Shown here piece after piece: positions 1 through 8,077 of a DNA stretch of 55,208 bases. Origin of the DNA: Deinococcales bacterium. GTDB taxonomy: Bacteria > Deinococcota > Deinococci > Deinococcales > JAAFIG01. Every line of letters begins with the position of its first letter. The stretch's first letter is position 1. The stretch is from assembly GCA_013298595.1 (NCBI GenBank), contig JAAFIG010000024.1, positions 1 to 55,208 of the forward strand, given 5' to 3'. The notes under the pieces are model-generated. The model saw nothing but the letters and a program-made list of their open reading frames with translations. It was not told the origin of the DNA and made no database searches. The position numbers and the translations under genes are program-made.

Positions 1-117
1 TGGTTGACTCGTTGTCGGCGTTTAACGAGGGACTTTGAGGGTTTGCCGAGTACCACGGAATCTTGGGCTTATTTGGCAAATATTCAGTTGATTTTGAGGA
101 GACTCGACCCTTTATAA
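1..117 (+). CDS. IS5-like transposase, C-terminal end only (cut by window edge)
   Basis: Frame 1 is open from the first base to a TAA at 115-117 and reads W-L-T-R-C-R-R-L-T-R-D-F-E, then ...WAYLANIQLILRRL. The order Trp-Leu-x-Arg-x-Arg-Arg-Leu, then Asp-(Phe/Tyr)-Glu, then a hydrophobic helix is typical of the extreme C-terminus of IS5-family DDE transposases, just after the catalytic Glu segment. Only 38 codons lie in the window, so completeness cannot be judged. The right inverted repeat of the element should lie shortly after the stop; I could not define it. The only transposase sequence seen in this window. Confidence 0.6.
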   Translation, partial: WLTRCRRLTRDFEGLPSTTESWAYLANIQLILRRLDPL

Positions 118-316
118 ACACGCTCTAAGAAGTATCTAACTTGACCTCTCGATCAAAAGTGGATTAACTATATGTTAAGAATAGTCGTAATTTGAGTAGC
201 TAACAAATACTCCTATTTTTATAACCACTTCATAACCTCGAGTTCGTTATCCTATGCCATCGCATCAGACCACATTGCAAAATGTGCCTCGAGAACATGC
301 GAAATAGGAGATTATC
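118..316. other. Intergenic stretch after the transposase end
   Basis: About 200 bases without a convincing gene. It should contain the right end of the insertion sequence, whose boundary I cannot place, and the promoter of the WD40 gene. A possible -35-like TTGACC lies at 141-146, but no well spaced -10 follows. Two CTCGAG copies (237-242 and 288-293) lie here. AGGAG at 306-310 is the ribosome binding site of the next gene. Confidence 0.4.
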
Positions 317-1273
317 ATGTCAAAACGAATTGTTGTAGCAGTAAGTGGTTTGGCAATACTGGGCATTGCCTTTGGACAAGGAACAGGCTTTGATGCTAAG
401 AAAGCCACAGAAATTCTCGAGTTGATTGGTCCTGATTCACCTATTCTCGATATGGTTTTTAGTGCCGATGGTAAGCGTTTAGTCGTGGCAGCCGACGACC
501 CTGTTGGACGAGTTTGGGATGTTTCTAATGGGCGTGTGTCTATGCAGCTCACAGGACATCAAAATGGTATTTCAGGTGTGACTTATAACACTGATAACAA
601 GACGTTAATTACTTTGGGTTCAGATGGATATTTAAAAACGTGGGATGCAGTTTCGGGTAAAGCAAACTCGAGTTATAACCTGAAATGCAACGGTAGCCAC
701 GGTGATGTTGTTGCCTTAAAAGATAACCGAGTGGTAGCGGCTTGTGCTGGTTTAAAAATGGTGGCTTTGCAAAATGGTAAAATTATGGGTTCGTTTAAGA
801 ATGCGCCTTTGGTGTATAAGTTAGCACTTTCGCCCGATCAGCAAACTGTTTTTGGCAGCGTTGGTTATCCAGAATTTACCATGTGGGATACCAAGAGTTT
901 TGATTCCTTTAGACAATTAAAAGGTCATGCTTCACAAGGTTTTGCTGTTTCGTATAGTGCTGATGGTAAATTCGTGGCAACGGGTGCATCTGATAATACG
1001 GCTCGTATTTGGAATGCTGCAACAGGTAAAGAAATCCGCGTTTTAAAAGGGCATGATAATAGTGTGGCAGATGTGGCATTTAGTCCGAACAGCAAAATTT
1101 TAGCTACAGCATCTGCGGATTTAACCGTTAAACTCTGGGATGTTGCTACGGGCGAAGAAATTATTACGCTCGAGGGGCATAAAGAATACATTCGTCAACT
1201 TGCTTGGAGTAAGGATGGCAAATTCCTTGCTAGTGGCGACGAGGGCGGCATTATCAAACTTTGGGGTAACTGA
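317..1273 (+). CDS. Secreted WD40-repeat beta-propeller protein
   Basis: 318 aa. Residues 1-20 form a signal peptide (basic Lys-Arg, then a hydrophobic core ending Ala-Phe-Gly-Gln). The rest is about seven WD40 blades: most end in a Trp-Asp-like strand (RVWD, KTWD, TMWD, RIWN, KLWD, KLWG) and several have the preceding Gly-His, as in LKGH and LEGH. One blade near residues 110-145 is degenerate and lacks the WD signature. Seven blades make a closed propeller, a protein-interaction platform, so the binding partner rather than a reaction defines the role, and this is unknown. Start ATG at 317 has AGGAG six bases upstream. The next gene, also secreted, follows 35 bases later and may be co-transcribed. 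Confidence 0.85.
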   Translation: MSKRIVVAVSGLAILGIAFGQGTGFDAKKATEILELIGPDSPILDMVFSADGKRLVVAADDPVGRVWDVSNGRVSMQLTGHQNGISGVTYNTDNKTLITLGSDGYLKTWDAVSGKANSSYNLKCNGSHGDVVALKDNRVVAACAGLKMVALQNGKIMGSFKNAPLVYKLALSPDQQTVFGSVGYPEFTMWDTKSFDSFRQLKGHASQGFAVSYSADGKFVATGASDNTARIWNAATGKEIRVLKGHDNSVADVAFSPNSKILATASADLTVKLWDVATGEEIITLEGHKEYIRQLAWSKDGKFLASGDEGGIIKLWGN

Positions 1274-1308
1274 CTTTCTTTCAAAGGATTTTGTTAAAAG
1301 AGGTGAGA

Positions 1309-1833
1309 ATGAAAGCCGTATCTCGAGCGTATTTGATGATGGTGCTGTTGCTGAGTGCAGCGTTAGCGCAAAGTAGTCTTGGCAGTTTTCAATATGTCAA
1401 ACAGACCGACCCACTGAACGATGCTGAACGCAGTTATATTCTGACCACAGAAAGCCGAAATGCACAACGGGCTGCACAGTTGCAATTTCGTTGTCAAGAA
1501 AATAATCGCAGTAAACAAACAGATTTGTATGTTGTCTTAAAACACAACCTCAAACTCCCAGCGTATTACTCGAGTTATGGCAGGGTGTTTTGGCAGTACC
1601 GTTTTGATAGTAAAACTGCGTCGGCAGAGTGGACATCGTATTTTTCTCGAGATCAATCTCTGATTTACTTAACCGATGATGCTCGAGCCAGTTTTATCGA
1701 ACAAGCCAAAGTTTCTCAGCGTTTAGTTGTGGTGATTACGGGTGATGAAATAGACGCACAAACGTACCAGTTTAATCTCGAGAAATTCTCTGAGGCATTG
1801 GCTAAACTCAAATGTAAAGTACAGCCTCAGTAA
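1309..1833 (+). CDS. Small secreted protein of unknown function
   Basis: 174 aa. I chose ATG 1309, not the upstream TTG at 1291, because AGAGGTGAG directly precedes it and the protein then begins with a clean signal peptide (MKAVSRAYLMMVLLLSAALAQ). The mature part has a pattern of spaced Asp, Trp and two Cys: an Asp-Pro...Asp segment near the start, Arg-Cys in the middle, an RFD...W...S block, and a C-terminal Leu-x-Cys. This loosely resembles the VasI/EvfG type of secreted domain, but that is a weak impression only. The two cysteines could form a disulfide. It may be co-transcribed with the WD40 gene. Convergent with the methyltransferase gene, 13 bases between stops. Confidence 0.6.
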   Translation: MKAVSRAYLMMVLLLSAALAQSSLGSFQYVKQTDPLNDAERSYILTTESRNAQRAAQLQFRCQENNRSKQTDLYVVLKHNLKLPAYYSSYGRVFWQYRFDSKTASAEWTSYFSRDQSLIYLTDDARASFIEQAKVSQRLVVVITGDEIDAQTYQFNLEKFSEALAKLKCKVQPQ

Positions 1834-1836
1834 TAC

Positions 1837-1865
1837 TGTGCTCGGGTTATGAAAGCTCGAGCACA
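1837..1865. terminator. Possible bidirectional hairpin between convergent genes
   Basis: TGTGCTCG (1837-1844) and CGAGCACA (1858-1865) form an 8-bp perfect stem with a 13-base loop. It lies just after the stop of the small secreted protein gene and covers the last codons of the convergent methyltransferase gene. There is no strong T-run on either side, so it is a weak terminator candidate. The right arm also contains a CTCGAG copy. Confidence 0.3.
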
Positions 1866-3085
1866 CTAAACACTTCGACATGGCTGGTTTGTGGATAAAA
1901 ATCCCAAGGTTGTACAGTTGTCAGTTTATAACCCGCTCGAGTCAGTTTGCCTATATCCCTTGCCCAAGTTGCTGGGTCGCAAGAGACATAAATAATTTTT
2001 GGCGCTCGAGCCACTACAACAGCCTCAAGTACATCTTTGGATAAACCTGCCCGAGGTGGGTCTAAGGCGATACAATCAGTAAAGATGCCTTCAAGTCTCG
2101 AGGCATCACCGCGTTTAAATTGCAGATTGGCTAACCCTAAGCGTTTGGCATCTGATTCGCCTCGAGTCACAGCTTCTGGGGATATTTCGATAACGGTAAC
2201 TTGCTCGAATTGTTTGCTTAAATGAAACCCAAGTGTGCCGCTGCCACCGTATAAATCTATGGCACTTTTGCCACTGCCCGCAGCTTGAGCTACAGCTTGG
2301 TATAATTCTGAGGCTGCTAATGGATTGACTTGAGCAAAACTCGAGGCGGTTACAGACATGGCATAATCACCGTATTGCTCGAGAATAGATTCTTGCCCCC
2401 AAAGTTGTTCGATACCAGCTCGGAAGCGCCCTTCAAGTGAAGCAAAGGCGTAACTAATACCTGCTACGCCAAGTTCTTTGAGGTGATACACCGCTTTTTT
2501 ATAAGCAGCGGGTTCGCTTTTACCAATCAGACATGCCAGAACATCGCCAGTGGCAAAACTGCCGCGCAACGCAATTTCAAGGCTAGGCTCGAGTTTTGCT
2601 GTGTTGATATCGCCTAAGCCCTCGGATACAGCTTCCAGTAACAATGGGTCGTTGCTCAGTAACCATGCCCGGTGTGTGTTGGGTTGCCGATACCCAACAC
2701 CACCAGGTGTGACCATATACTGTGCACCATTGCGGTAACGCCATTCGAGCGGACTGGGTTTGGTGGGTAATACCTCAGCTTCGACTTTGGCAATACGCTC
2801 GAGTGATTCTGAAACAAAACCTTGCTTAAATTCGAGTTGGGCAGCGTAACTGGCATGGGCTAAATCGGCAGTAGGTGGCGTGCCACGTTTGGGTTGCACT
2901 CGAGTTTCGGCAGGTTGAATGACTCGTACCAGTGTTCCCTCGAGTGCACCTCGTTTTTTGCGAAGTTCCACTTCGACCAACTCGCTGGGTAATGCCCCTG
3001 CAACCAGTACCACACCGCTTTCAGTTCGAGCTAAGCCCAAACCACCTGCCACCATTTTTTCGATTCGCACGCGAACAAGATTCAT
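1847..3085 (-). CDS. rRNA/tRNA uracil-5-methyltransferase, RlmD/TrmA family
   Basis: 412 aa. N-terminal TRAM RNA-binding domain (about residues 1-55), then the class I SAM methyltransferase fold: SAM motif [10 protein letters not shown] (277-286), DPPRAG (342-347), and the nucleophilic Cys369 in SCDP. The family makes 5-methyluridine in rRNA or tRNA. The region around residues 68-82, where RlmD carries the cysteines of its iron-sulfur cluster, has no cysteine here ([14 protein letters not shown]), so this member should lack the cluster. I therefore do not choose between rlmC, rlmD and trmA. It starts 5 bases after the stop of the quinone oxidoreductase gene, so the two likely form one transcript. 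Confidence 0.85.
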   Translation of the reverse strand: MNLVRVRIEKMVAGGLGLARTESGVVLVAGALPSELVEVELRKKRGALEGTLVRVIQPAETRVQPKRGTPPTADLAHASYAAQLEFKQGFVSESLERIAKVEAEVLPTKPSPLEWRYRNGAQYMVTPGGVGYRQPNTHRAWLLSNDPLLLEAVSEGLGDINTAKLEPSLEIALRGSFATGDVLACLIGKSEPAAYKKAVYHLKELGVAGISYAFASLEGRFRAGIEQLWGQESILEQYGDYAMSVTASSFAQVNPLAASELYQAVAQAAGSGKSAIDLYGGSGTLGFHLSKQFEQVTVIEISPEAVTRGESDAKRLGLANLQFKRGDASRLEGIFTDCIALDPPRAGLSKDVLEAVVVARAPKIIYVSCDPATWARDIGKLTRAGYKLTTVQPWDFYPQTSHVEVFSVLELS

Positions 3086-3090
3086 TACGC

Positions 3091-4056
3091 TTAGTTTAAG
3101 GCAATAGATAACAGCACTTTGCCTTTGGTTTGTCGGGCTTCGATATACGCATGTGCTGCTGCCACTTCCGATAATGGGAAAACCTTGTCAATCTCGAGTT
3201 TAAGTTGCCCAGAAGCCAGCCAGTCAAATAACTCTGTGGTGCGCCACTCGAGTTCGTCCCGTTCAGCAATGTAATGCCCTAAACTTGGACGGGTCACAAA
3301 TAAACTGCCTTTCGCACTGAGCACTTGTAAATCTAGCGGGTCTACTTGACCACTCGAGCCACCATACAAAACCATCATGCCTCTGGGTTTGAGTAAATCT
3401 AAACCTTTGGTAAACGTATCCTTACCAACTGAATCGTAAATTACCTCAAGACCATCGGGCGCAAGTTCCTTGGTTTTGGCAGCAAAATCTTGTTGAGTAT
3501 AAATAATCACTTCGTCTGCACCGAGTGCTTTGACAATCTCAGCTTTTTCGGAGTTACCAACAGTGGCAATTACCCTTGCCCCAAAACGCTTGGCAATTTG
3601 TACCAATAACTGCCCAACGCCACCCGCTGCCGCATGAATAAGTGCTGTATCACCAGCCTCGAGTTTATAGGTACTTAATGCCAAGTAATGCGCTGTCATA
3701 CCTTGCAGCATCACAGCAGCGGCTGTTTGGCTCGAGATACGCCGAGGAATTTTAACCAAGTTTTTGGCTGGCACAACAGCAAATTCAGCATAACTGCCTC
3801 GAGTCATGGTGTATGCTACGCGTTGCCCAAGCTCGAAATCTGTTACGCCATCACCAACAGCATCCACAACACCAGCACCTTCCATACCCAAGGTAAACGG
3901 CATTGGTACGTTATAGACACCACTGCGTTGATAAATATCAATGTAATTTAAACCCGAGAACTCGAGTTTAACCCGAACTTCACCAGCGGCAGGGGAGGGC
4001 ATTGGAATTTCCTCGAGCTGCATTTGATTGATTGCAGAAACACGAATGGCTTTCAT
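3091..4056 (-). CDS. NADPH:quinone oxidoreductase, zinc-independent MDR family
   Basis: 321 aa from ATG 4056 ([13 protein letters not shown]). Longer in-frame starts exist at 4065 and 4113 but would only add a non-conserved tail. It has the GroES-like N-terminal domain ([14 protein letters not shown], the quinone oxidoreductase signature region) and a Rossmann domain with [10 protein letters not shown] near residues 147-156 for NADPH. Zinc ligands of alcohol dehydrogenases are absent, as expected for the QOR branch. It probably reduces quinones or enones in the cytoplasm. GATAAT lies 7 bases upstream of ATG 4056, suggesting a leaderless start. First gene of a two-gene unit with the methyltransferase. 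Confidence 0.85.
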   Translation of the reverse strand: MKAIRVSAINQMQLEEIPMPSPAAGEVRVKLEFSGLNYIDIYQRSGVYNVPMPFTLGMEGAGVVDAVGDGVTDFELGQRVAYTMTRGSYAEFAVVPAKNLVKIPRRISSQTAAAVMLQGMTAHYLALSTYKLEAGDTALIHAAAGGVGQLLVQIAKRFGARVIATVGNSEKAEIVKALGADEVIIYTQQDFAAKTKELAPDGLEVIYDSVGKDTFTKGLDLLKPRGMMVLYGGSSGQVDPLDLQVLSAKGSLFVTRPSLGHYIAERDELEWRTTELFDWLASGQLKLEIDKVFPLSEVAAAHAYIEARQTKGKVLLSIALN

Positions 4057-4141
4057 GCAAAGCATTATCGGTGTTCTTGGGGTGCGGATGTTGTGCTGAA
4101 AATAACACGCCACTTTGCGTATTGAGATTACTCAAGCCTCC

Positions 4142-4693
4142 ATGCACAATAAGGTTATGGAAAAACTGATTCAAGAATTACTCGAGCAGGCAGTTCTTGA
4201 TGGTCAGTTATTAGGTCAGAGATTTGCACAAATGCCACTTCGTGAAATTCTGGCTGTCCGCACCCATACCCTCGAGACAAACACGTTTTCTAATCTTGTA
4301 GATGGATTATTACGAGGCTGCATTCATCCCGAACCTCGAGTTCGTTTTGATTGTGCGATGGCACTTGACCACATGGCAGATGAACGCAGCACCCCTATGC
4401 TAAAAAAACTGATGCAAGACCCCGTTCCTCGAGTCCGCCGAGCGGCTATTCATGCCATTTCTTGTGATGCTTGTAAAATCTCGAGCTTATTCAACCGAGA
4501 TGATTTAATCCCCGATTTAATACAAATTGCACTCGGGGATGCTAATACCAAAGTGCGTTTTGCTGCGATTCATGCCCTGACCAAAACATGCACTGATGCT
4601 CGAGCTAAACCTGTTTTTGAACTGGCTTTGACTATGAAAATAGATGCGGTGTTCAGGAAAAACATCACTCGAGCGCTGGAAAATTTAGTATAA
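4142..4693 (+). CDS. HEAT-repeat protein
   Basis: 183 aa from ATG 4142. ATG 4157 (MEKLIQELLEQ) is an equally likely start and TTG 4115 is possible; no site has a clear ribosome binding site. From about residue 50 it has tandem HEAT/PBS-lyase-like repeats, recognisable by the Pro-x-Val-Arg-x-x-(Ala/Cys)-Ala pattern: PEPRVRFDCAMAL, PVPRVRRAAIHAI, ANTKVRFAAIHAL. Such alpha-solenoids act as scaffolds or as partners of modifying enzymes. No catalytic residues are visible and the target is unknown. Cytoplasmic, no signal peptide. It is followed by the PadR operator; a separate terminator is not evident. Confidence 0.65.
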   Translation: MHNKVMEKLIQELLEQAVLDGQLLGQRFAQMPLREILAVRTHTLETNTFSNLVDGLLRGCIHPEPRVRFDCAMALDHMADERSTPMLKKLMQDPVPRVRRAAIHAISCDACKISSLFNRDDLIPDLIQIALGDANTKVRFAAIHALTKTCTDARAKPVFELALTMKIDAVFRKNITRALENLV

Positions 4694-4696
4694 ACT

Positions 4697-4734
4697 TATA
4701 CCTCAGATTGCAATGCCTCGAAATCTGAGGTATA
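4697..4734. promoter_or_regulatory. Perfect 13-bp inverted repeat, likely PadR operator
   Basis: TATACCTCAGATT (4697-4709) and AATCTGAGGTATA (4722-4734) are perfect inverted arms with a 12-base spacer. The right arm runs into the -10 box of the padR-like gene (TATACT, 4731-4736) and the left arm covers the first bases of the -35 (TTGCAA, 4708-4713). A repressor bound here would block RNA polymerase, and PadR proteins commonly repress their own promoters. It could instead act as a terminator hairpin of the HEAT-repeat gene, but there is no T-run. Confidence 0.7.
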
Positions 4735-4736
4735 CT
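4708..4736 (+). promoter_or_regulatory. Sigma-70 promoter of the padR-like gene, leaderless
   Basis: TTGCAA (4708-4713), 17-base spacer, TATACT (4731-4736). The ATG starts 6 bases after the -10, so transcription should begin at or next to the start codon. A CTCGAG copy (4735-4740) overlaps the end of the -10. This is the clearest full promoter in the window. Confidence 0.75.
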
Positions 4737-4742
4737 CGAGCT

Positions 4743-5057
4743 ATGAACCTCAAAGGTAGCCTTTCAACCTTGATTTTGCAAATCCTCAGTTACGACATGA
4801 GTCACGGCTACGACATTGCCCAGCGCATCAAACGCCAATCCGAAGGTGTCCTCGATTTCAAGGATGGCACCCTTTACCCAACCCTGCATTTGCTCGAGCG
4901 AGACGGTTTTCTAACTTCCGATGAAATAACCGAGAATGGCAGAGTGCGGCGGTATTACAAAATAACTGAAAAAGGTTTAAAAGAATTGGCTTCGCAAAAA
5001 AATACGTGGCAGAAAATGTCAGGAGCAATTAACACCATTCTCGAGGGAGCAAGATAA
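4743..5057 (+). CDS. PadR-family transcriptional regulator
   Basis: 104 aa. Winged-helix domain typical of PadR: LILQILSYDMSHGYDIAQRI, then the wing segment GTLYPTLHLLERDGFL and RRYYKITEKGLKEL. It is short, lacking the long C-terminal dimer helix of large PadR members, which fits the PadR-s1 subgroup. Start ATG 4743 is preferred over the upstream in-frame start at 4713 because TATACT sits exactly 6 bases ahead. The stop overlaps the next gene by one base (TAATG), so the two are translationally coupled. It probably represses this two-gene unit through the inverted repeat at 4697-4734. The inducer is unknown. Confidence 0.9.
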   Translation: MNLKGSLSTLILQILSYDMSHGYDIAQRIKRQSEGVLDFKDGTLYPTLHLLERDGFLTSDEITENGRVRRYYKITEKGLKELASQKNTWQKMSGAINTILEGAR

Positions 5058-5737
5058 TGTGGTTTCAGAAAAAATCTGAACCAAAAAATCTCGAGGAATG
5101 GCTCGAGATTGCAACAAAAGGAATTGTGCCGCTCGAGGCTGAGGCAATTGCGAGAGAAATTAGAAGCCATTACCAAGACGAACTCGAATTTCAAATGAGT
5201 TATGGGAAAACACAGTTGGAATCTGAAAGAATTGCATTACTAGATTTAGGGGATTCCAATAAAGCAAAGCAAAAATTCTACGAAAGCCATATCACTGTAT
5301 ATGAATTGGAAAACTTAAAGGATTCAAAAGCGGATCTTTTCTTCGAGATATTTTGCTCACTTATAGTTTTGTACTCAATATTTTATGGTTTTCAATGGCA
5401 ACTGTTTGTGTTTTATAAAGTTTTCATCGAAATGATTTCAAAGCAAGTTAAGGTATATTTTCTTAAAAATAACCAGCCACTTAGAGCGTTGCAATTCACT
5501 CAGAGGATTAATTTTTTCTGCTATCCGTTAGCGATTATTTTTGCTGTGCAAGGACTTTTCATTTTTAAAGATTTTTATACCTTTCAGTTTTACTTTTTTG
5601 TTTTTCTAATTGTGGTTACCGTTTTTGATACTGTTGTATCTATCAGAAAGCAAAACGAGAAAATTTGGAAATTTAAACGCTATTTTTCAGAGTATGCTTT
5701 ACGCAGTTACTCGGTTAATTGGAAGTCAAAAAGTTAG
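5057..5737 (+). CDS. PadR-linked membrane protein of unknown function
   Basis: 226 aa. Residues 1-90 are soluble and charged, with a pattern (LEEWLEIATKGI...IAREIRSHYQDEL...ALLDLGD) like the helical prefix found on PadR-linked permeases and DUF1700-type proteins. Residues about 95-125 and 150-200 are strongly hydrophobic and aromatic, giving about three membrane segments. The start overlaps the padR stop (TAATG). Base composition is more AT-rich than the neighbours, and CTCGAG is absent from 5138 to 5762 after being present in the first 27 codons, so most of the gene looks unlike its surroundings. A PadR plus membrane protein pair usually means a stress-responsive membrane function; nothing more specific can be said. 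Confidence 0.7.
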   Translation: MWFQKKSEPKNLEEWLEIATKGIVPLEAEAIAREIRSHYQDELEFQMSYGKTQLESERIALLDLGDSNKAKQKFYESHITVYELENLKDSKADLFFEIFCSLIVLYSIFYGFQWQLFVFYKVFIEMISKQVKVYFLKNNQPLRALQFTQRINFFCYPLAIIFAVQGLFIFKDFYTFQFYFFVFLIVVTVFDTVVSIRKQNEKIWKFKRYFSEYALRSYSVNWKSKS

Positions 5738-5822
5738 TGGGAATCTTCAAGTTTTGATGAAGCTCGAGCTATCTGCCATTTTGCTAGTTGACTCGAGCCG
5801 CAAAACACGCGAAACTGTAAGT

Positions 5823-6239
5823 ATGACCAAGACTGAAACGTATATGGCATGGCTCACCGAACAAGGGTATCGCCCAGAACTTGATAACGATCAAGATATT
5901 GCTTTTAAGCATGAACGTATTAACTTTGTGCTTTTTGCAAACGAGAAAGATGAAACTTTTTTTCGTTTGATGGTGCCGTTTTTCTGGGAACTCGAGACCG
6001 AAGAAGAAACTCAGAAAGCTACTCAGGTTATCATGAAACTCAATACCGATTATAAAGCAGCTAAGTTTTATATCATGCAGAACGATGTTTGTGTGGCAAT
6101 AGAGAATTTCTATGGTAAAATTGAGGATGTTTTTCCTGTGCTAGGGCGGCAAATTGATTTGCTTGCCAGTGCAATGCGGGAATTTCGGCAGACCATGCGT
6201 GAAGAAGCAGCTCCTAAACCACCAATGGCACAAGCATAA
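5823..6239 (+). CDS. YbjN-domain protein
   Basis: 138 aa from ATG 5823 (MTKTETYMAWLTEQGY). A longer frame reaching back to 5610 overlaps the preceding gene and is not conserved-looking. The sequence fits the YbjN/type III chaperone-like fold: an N-terminal helix, a strand-rich block (IAFKHERINFVLFANEKDETFFRLMVPFFW), a helix of Glu-Lys-Thr residues, and NTDYKAAKFYI...VCVAIENF. YbjN proteins are cytoplasmic and act as small adaptor or chaperone-like folds; the partner is unknown. The C-terminus is a short Ala/Pro tail. No clear ribosome binding site. Confidence 0.7.
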   Translation: MTKTETYMAWLTEQGYRPELDNDQDIAFKHERINFVLFANEKDETFFRLMVPFFWELETEEETQKATQVIMKLNTDYKAAKFYIMQNDVCVAIENFYGKIEDVFPVLGRQIDLLASAMREFRQTMREEAAPKPPMAQA

Positions 6240-6452
6240 GTGTTTACTGGCTCGAGCTTTTGCTTTAATATTTGTTGGCTACGCCATTCAGACATTGCAG
6301 GTTCAGCTGTTTTTAGGGTAATTTGTTTGTAACGCTCAAGAATTGGCTTGGGTGTTTTGGTTTTTTGTTCTTGTAAAGGATTTTACTGCATGACACGTTT
6401 GCGCTAATCACCAAAGGGTAATTCGTTTTTCACCTTTTCTTTGGAGGTTCGC

Positions 6453-8054
6453 GTGAGCTTAGTTTTGCGTGCAGCGTGTAAGCGCTTTGCAGATATTCTT
6501 ATTTTTGATGATGTTACCCTCGAGGTTCATGCGGGTGATCGTGTGGCTTTGTTGGGGCGTAATGGTAGTGGTAAAACCACATTATTGAAGGTTCTGGCTG
6601 GTTTGGAATTCTTAGATGCGGGTTCGTGTAGTGTTACTGGTCGTGTCGCGTATTTGGCTCAACGCGATTCGCTCGAGGCTGGTTTGTTACGCGATGTGGT
6701 ACTGCCTGATGCCTTAAAAGTGCTCAGAGCTAAACTCGAGTTGGCACAAGCTGCCCTTGAGCAGCCTACACCAGAAAATCTTGAGCGGTACGCACTTCTC
6801 GAGGAGGAATTTCGGGTAGCTGGTGGATACGATCTCGAGGTTCGAGCTGAGGAAATTCTGGCTGGGTTGGGTTTAGATGGTTCGCGCTCGAGTCTGGCTT
6901 TGTCGGGTGGGCAAGAACGGCGGGCTTTACTGGCGCGGTTACTGATTCAACCTGCCGATTTTTACTTGCTGGATGAACCGACCAATCACTTGGATTTAGA
7001 GAGTTTAGCTTGGCTCGAGCACTGGATTTTAGCTCAGGATGCTGGTTTTATCATTGTTTCGCACGATAGAGCTTTTTTGGATGTCACAGTGCAACGTTGT
7101 TACGAACTCGAGCGGCAAAAGGTGACAGCGTATTTTGGTAATTTTACGGAGGCAATGGCATTGAAAAAAGCCTTACGGGAAAATCAACTCGAGGCATTTG
7201 TGGCGCATCAACGCAAAGTTAAACAATTGTATCTTGAGCAGCAAGCTGCTATTGCCCAAGCTTCGAGAAGCGAAAATAAGCATCGTATGGGCAATCGAGA
7301 CGCAACCACTGCCAGCCATTTGATGAATCGGGCTTCGCATAAGCAAGGACGGCGTGCTTTGGCTTTAGAAAAACGTATTGAGCACATGGGTGAACTTGAG
7401 AAACCTTTTGAAGATTCGTTTTTGACAAAAATCCAACTGGGTCAAGTGCCTGTTGGCGCGTCAGAAGTCTTAAAACTCGAGGATTTAACTGTGCAGCGTG
7501 GCGAGAATCTGATTCTCGAGAAACTTAATTTGTTTGTGCGGCGCGGTGAACGGGTGGCACTTATTGGTACTAATGGTAGTGGCAAAAGCAGTTTAATCAA
7601 AACGGTCCTTGGGCAACTCGAGCCAGCTTCAGGCAATGTTATTCTGGGGCAAAATGTGTCTGTTTACTGGGCAGCTCAAAACACCGAGGAACTCAATCAG
7701 TACGGCACACTCGAGGATGCTTTACTCTCGGCAAATGCAAATTTGCAAACCAAAGAAGTTTATGCCTTACTTGCCAGTCTGGGCTTACCCAAAGAACCTT
7801 CTCGAGCAATTACCACGTTATCTGGTGGTCAACGGACTCGTTTGACACTGGCTCGGTTATCTGTCACTCGAGCTTCGTTGCTGATTCTGGACGAACCAAC
7901 CAATAATTTGGATACCGATGCGATTGTAGCGCTCGAGAAATTGTTGCTTGGGTATACTGGAACAGTGTTGTTTGCTTCGCATGACCGACGTTTACTTGAG
8001 GTTGTGGCGACTCGGCGCATTTTGCTGCAAGATAAGCAACTTCTCGAGAATTAA
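6453..8054 (+). CDS. ABC-F family ATPase (ribosome-associated, EttA/Uup type)
   Basis: 533 aa, two ABC domains in one chain and no membrane segments, the hallmark of ABC-F. Domain 1 has GRNGSGKTTL, signature LSGGQERRALL and Walker B YLLDEPTNHLDL. Domain 2 has GTNGSGKSSL, LSGGQRTRL and LILDEPTNNLD. Between them, about residues 245-310, is a charged linker (P-site tRNA interaction motif region) rich in Arg, Lys and Gln. The family acts on ribosomes, in translation control or antibiotic protection. GTG 6453 is chosen because GGAGG (6443-6447) lies five bases upstream; TTG 6441 would place that site inside the gene. Which ABC-F subfamily cannot be decided here. Confidence 0.9.
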   Translation: MSLVLRAACKRFADILIFDDVTLEVHAGDRVALLGRNGSGKTTLLKVLAGLEFLDAGSCSVTGRVAYLAQRDSLEAGLLRDVVLPDALKVLRAKLELAQAALEQPTPENLERYALLEEEFRVAGGYDLEVRAEEILAGLGLDGSRSSLALSGGQERRALLARLLIQPADFYLLDEPTNHLDLESLAWLEHWILAQDAGFIIVSHDRAFLDVTVQRCYELERQKVTAYFGNFTEAMALKKALRENQLEAFVAHQRKVKQLYLEQQAAIAQASRSENKHRMGNRDATTASHLMNRASHKQGRRALALEKRIEHMGELEKPFEDSFLTKIQLGQVPVGASEVLKLEDLTVQRGENLILEKLNLFVRRGERVALIGTNGSGKSSLIKTVLGQLEPASGNVILGQNVSVYWAAQNTEELNQYGTLEDALLSANANLQTKEVYALLASLGLPKEPSRAITTLSGGQRTRLTLARLSVTRASLLILDEPTNNLDTDAIVALEKLLLGYTGTVLFASHDRRLLEVVATRRILLQDKQLLEN

Positions 8055-8065
8055 TGCAGGTCGTG

Positions 8066-8071
8066 TATGAT
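8066..8071 (+). promoter_or_regulatory. Leaderless -10 box, secreted FG-GAP-like gene
   Basis: TATGAT ends 6 bases before ATG 8078. No ribosome binding site is present and the protein N-terminus at that ATG is a signal peptide. Confidence 0.6.
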
Positions 8072-8077
8072 TTTGTT

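Noticed and set aside
5610-5822. N-terminal extension of the YbjN-domain frame
   Set aside because: Overlaps the preceding gene in another frame and lacks similarity to YbjN proteins; ATG 5823 fits.
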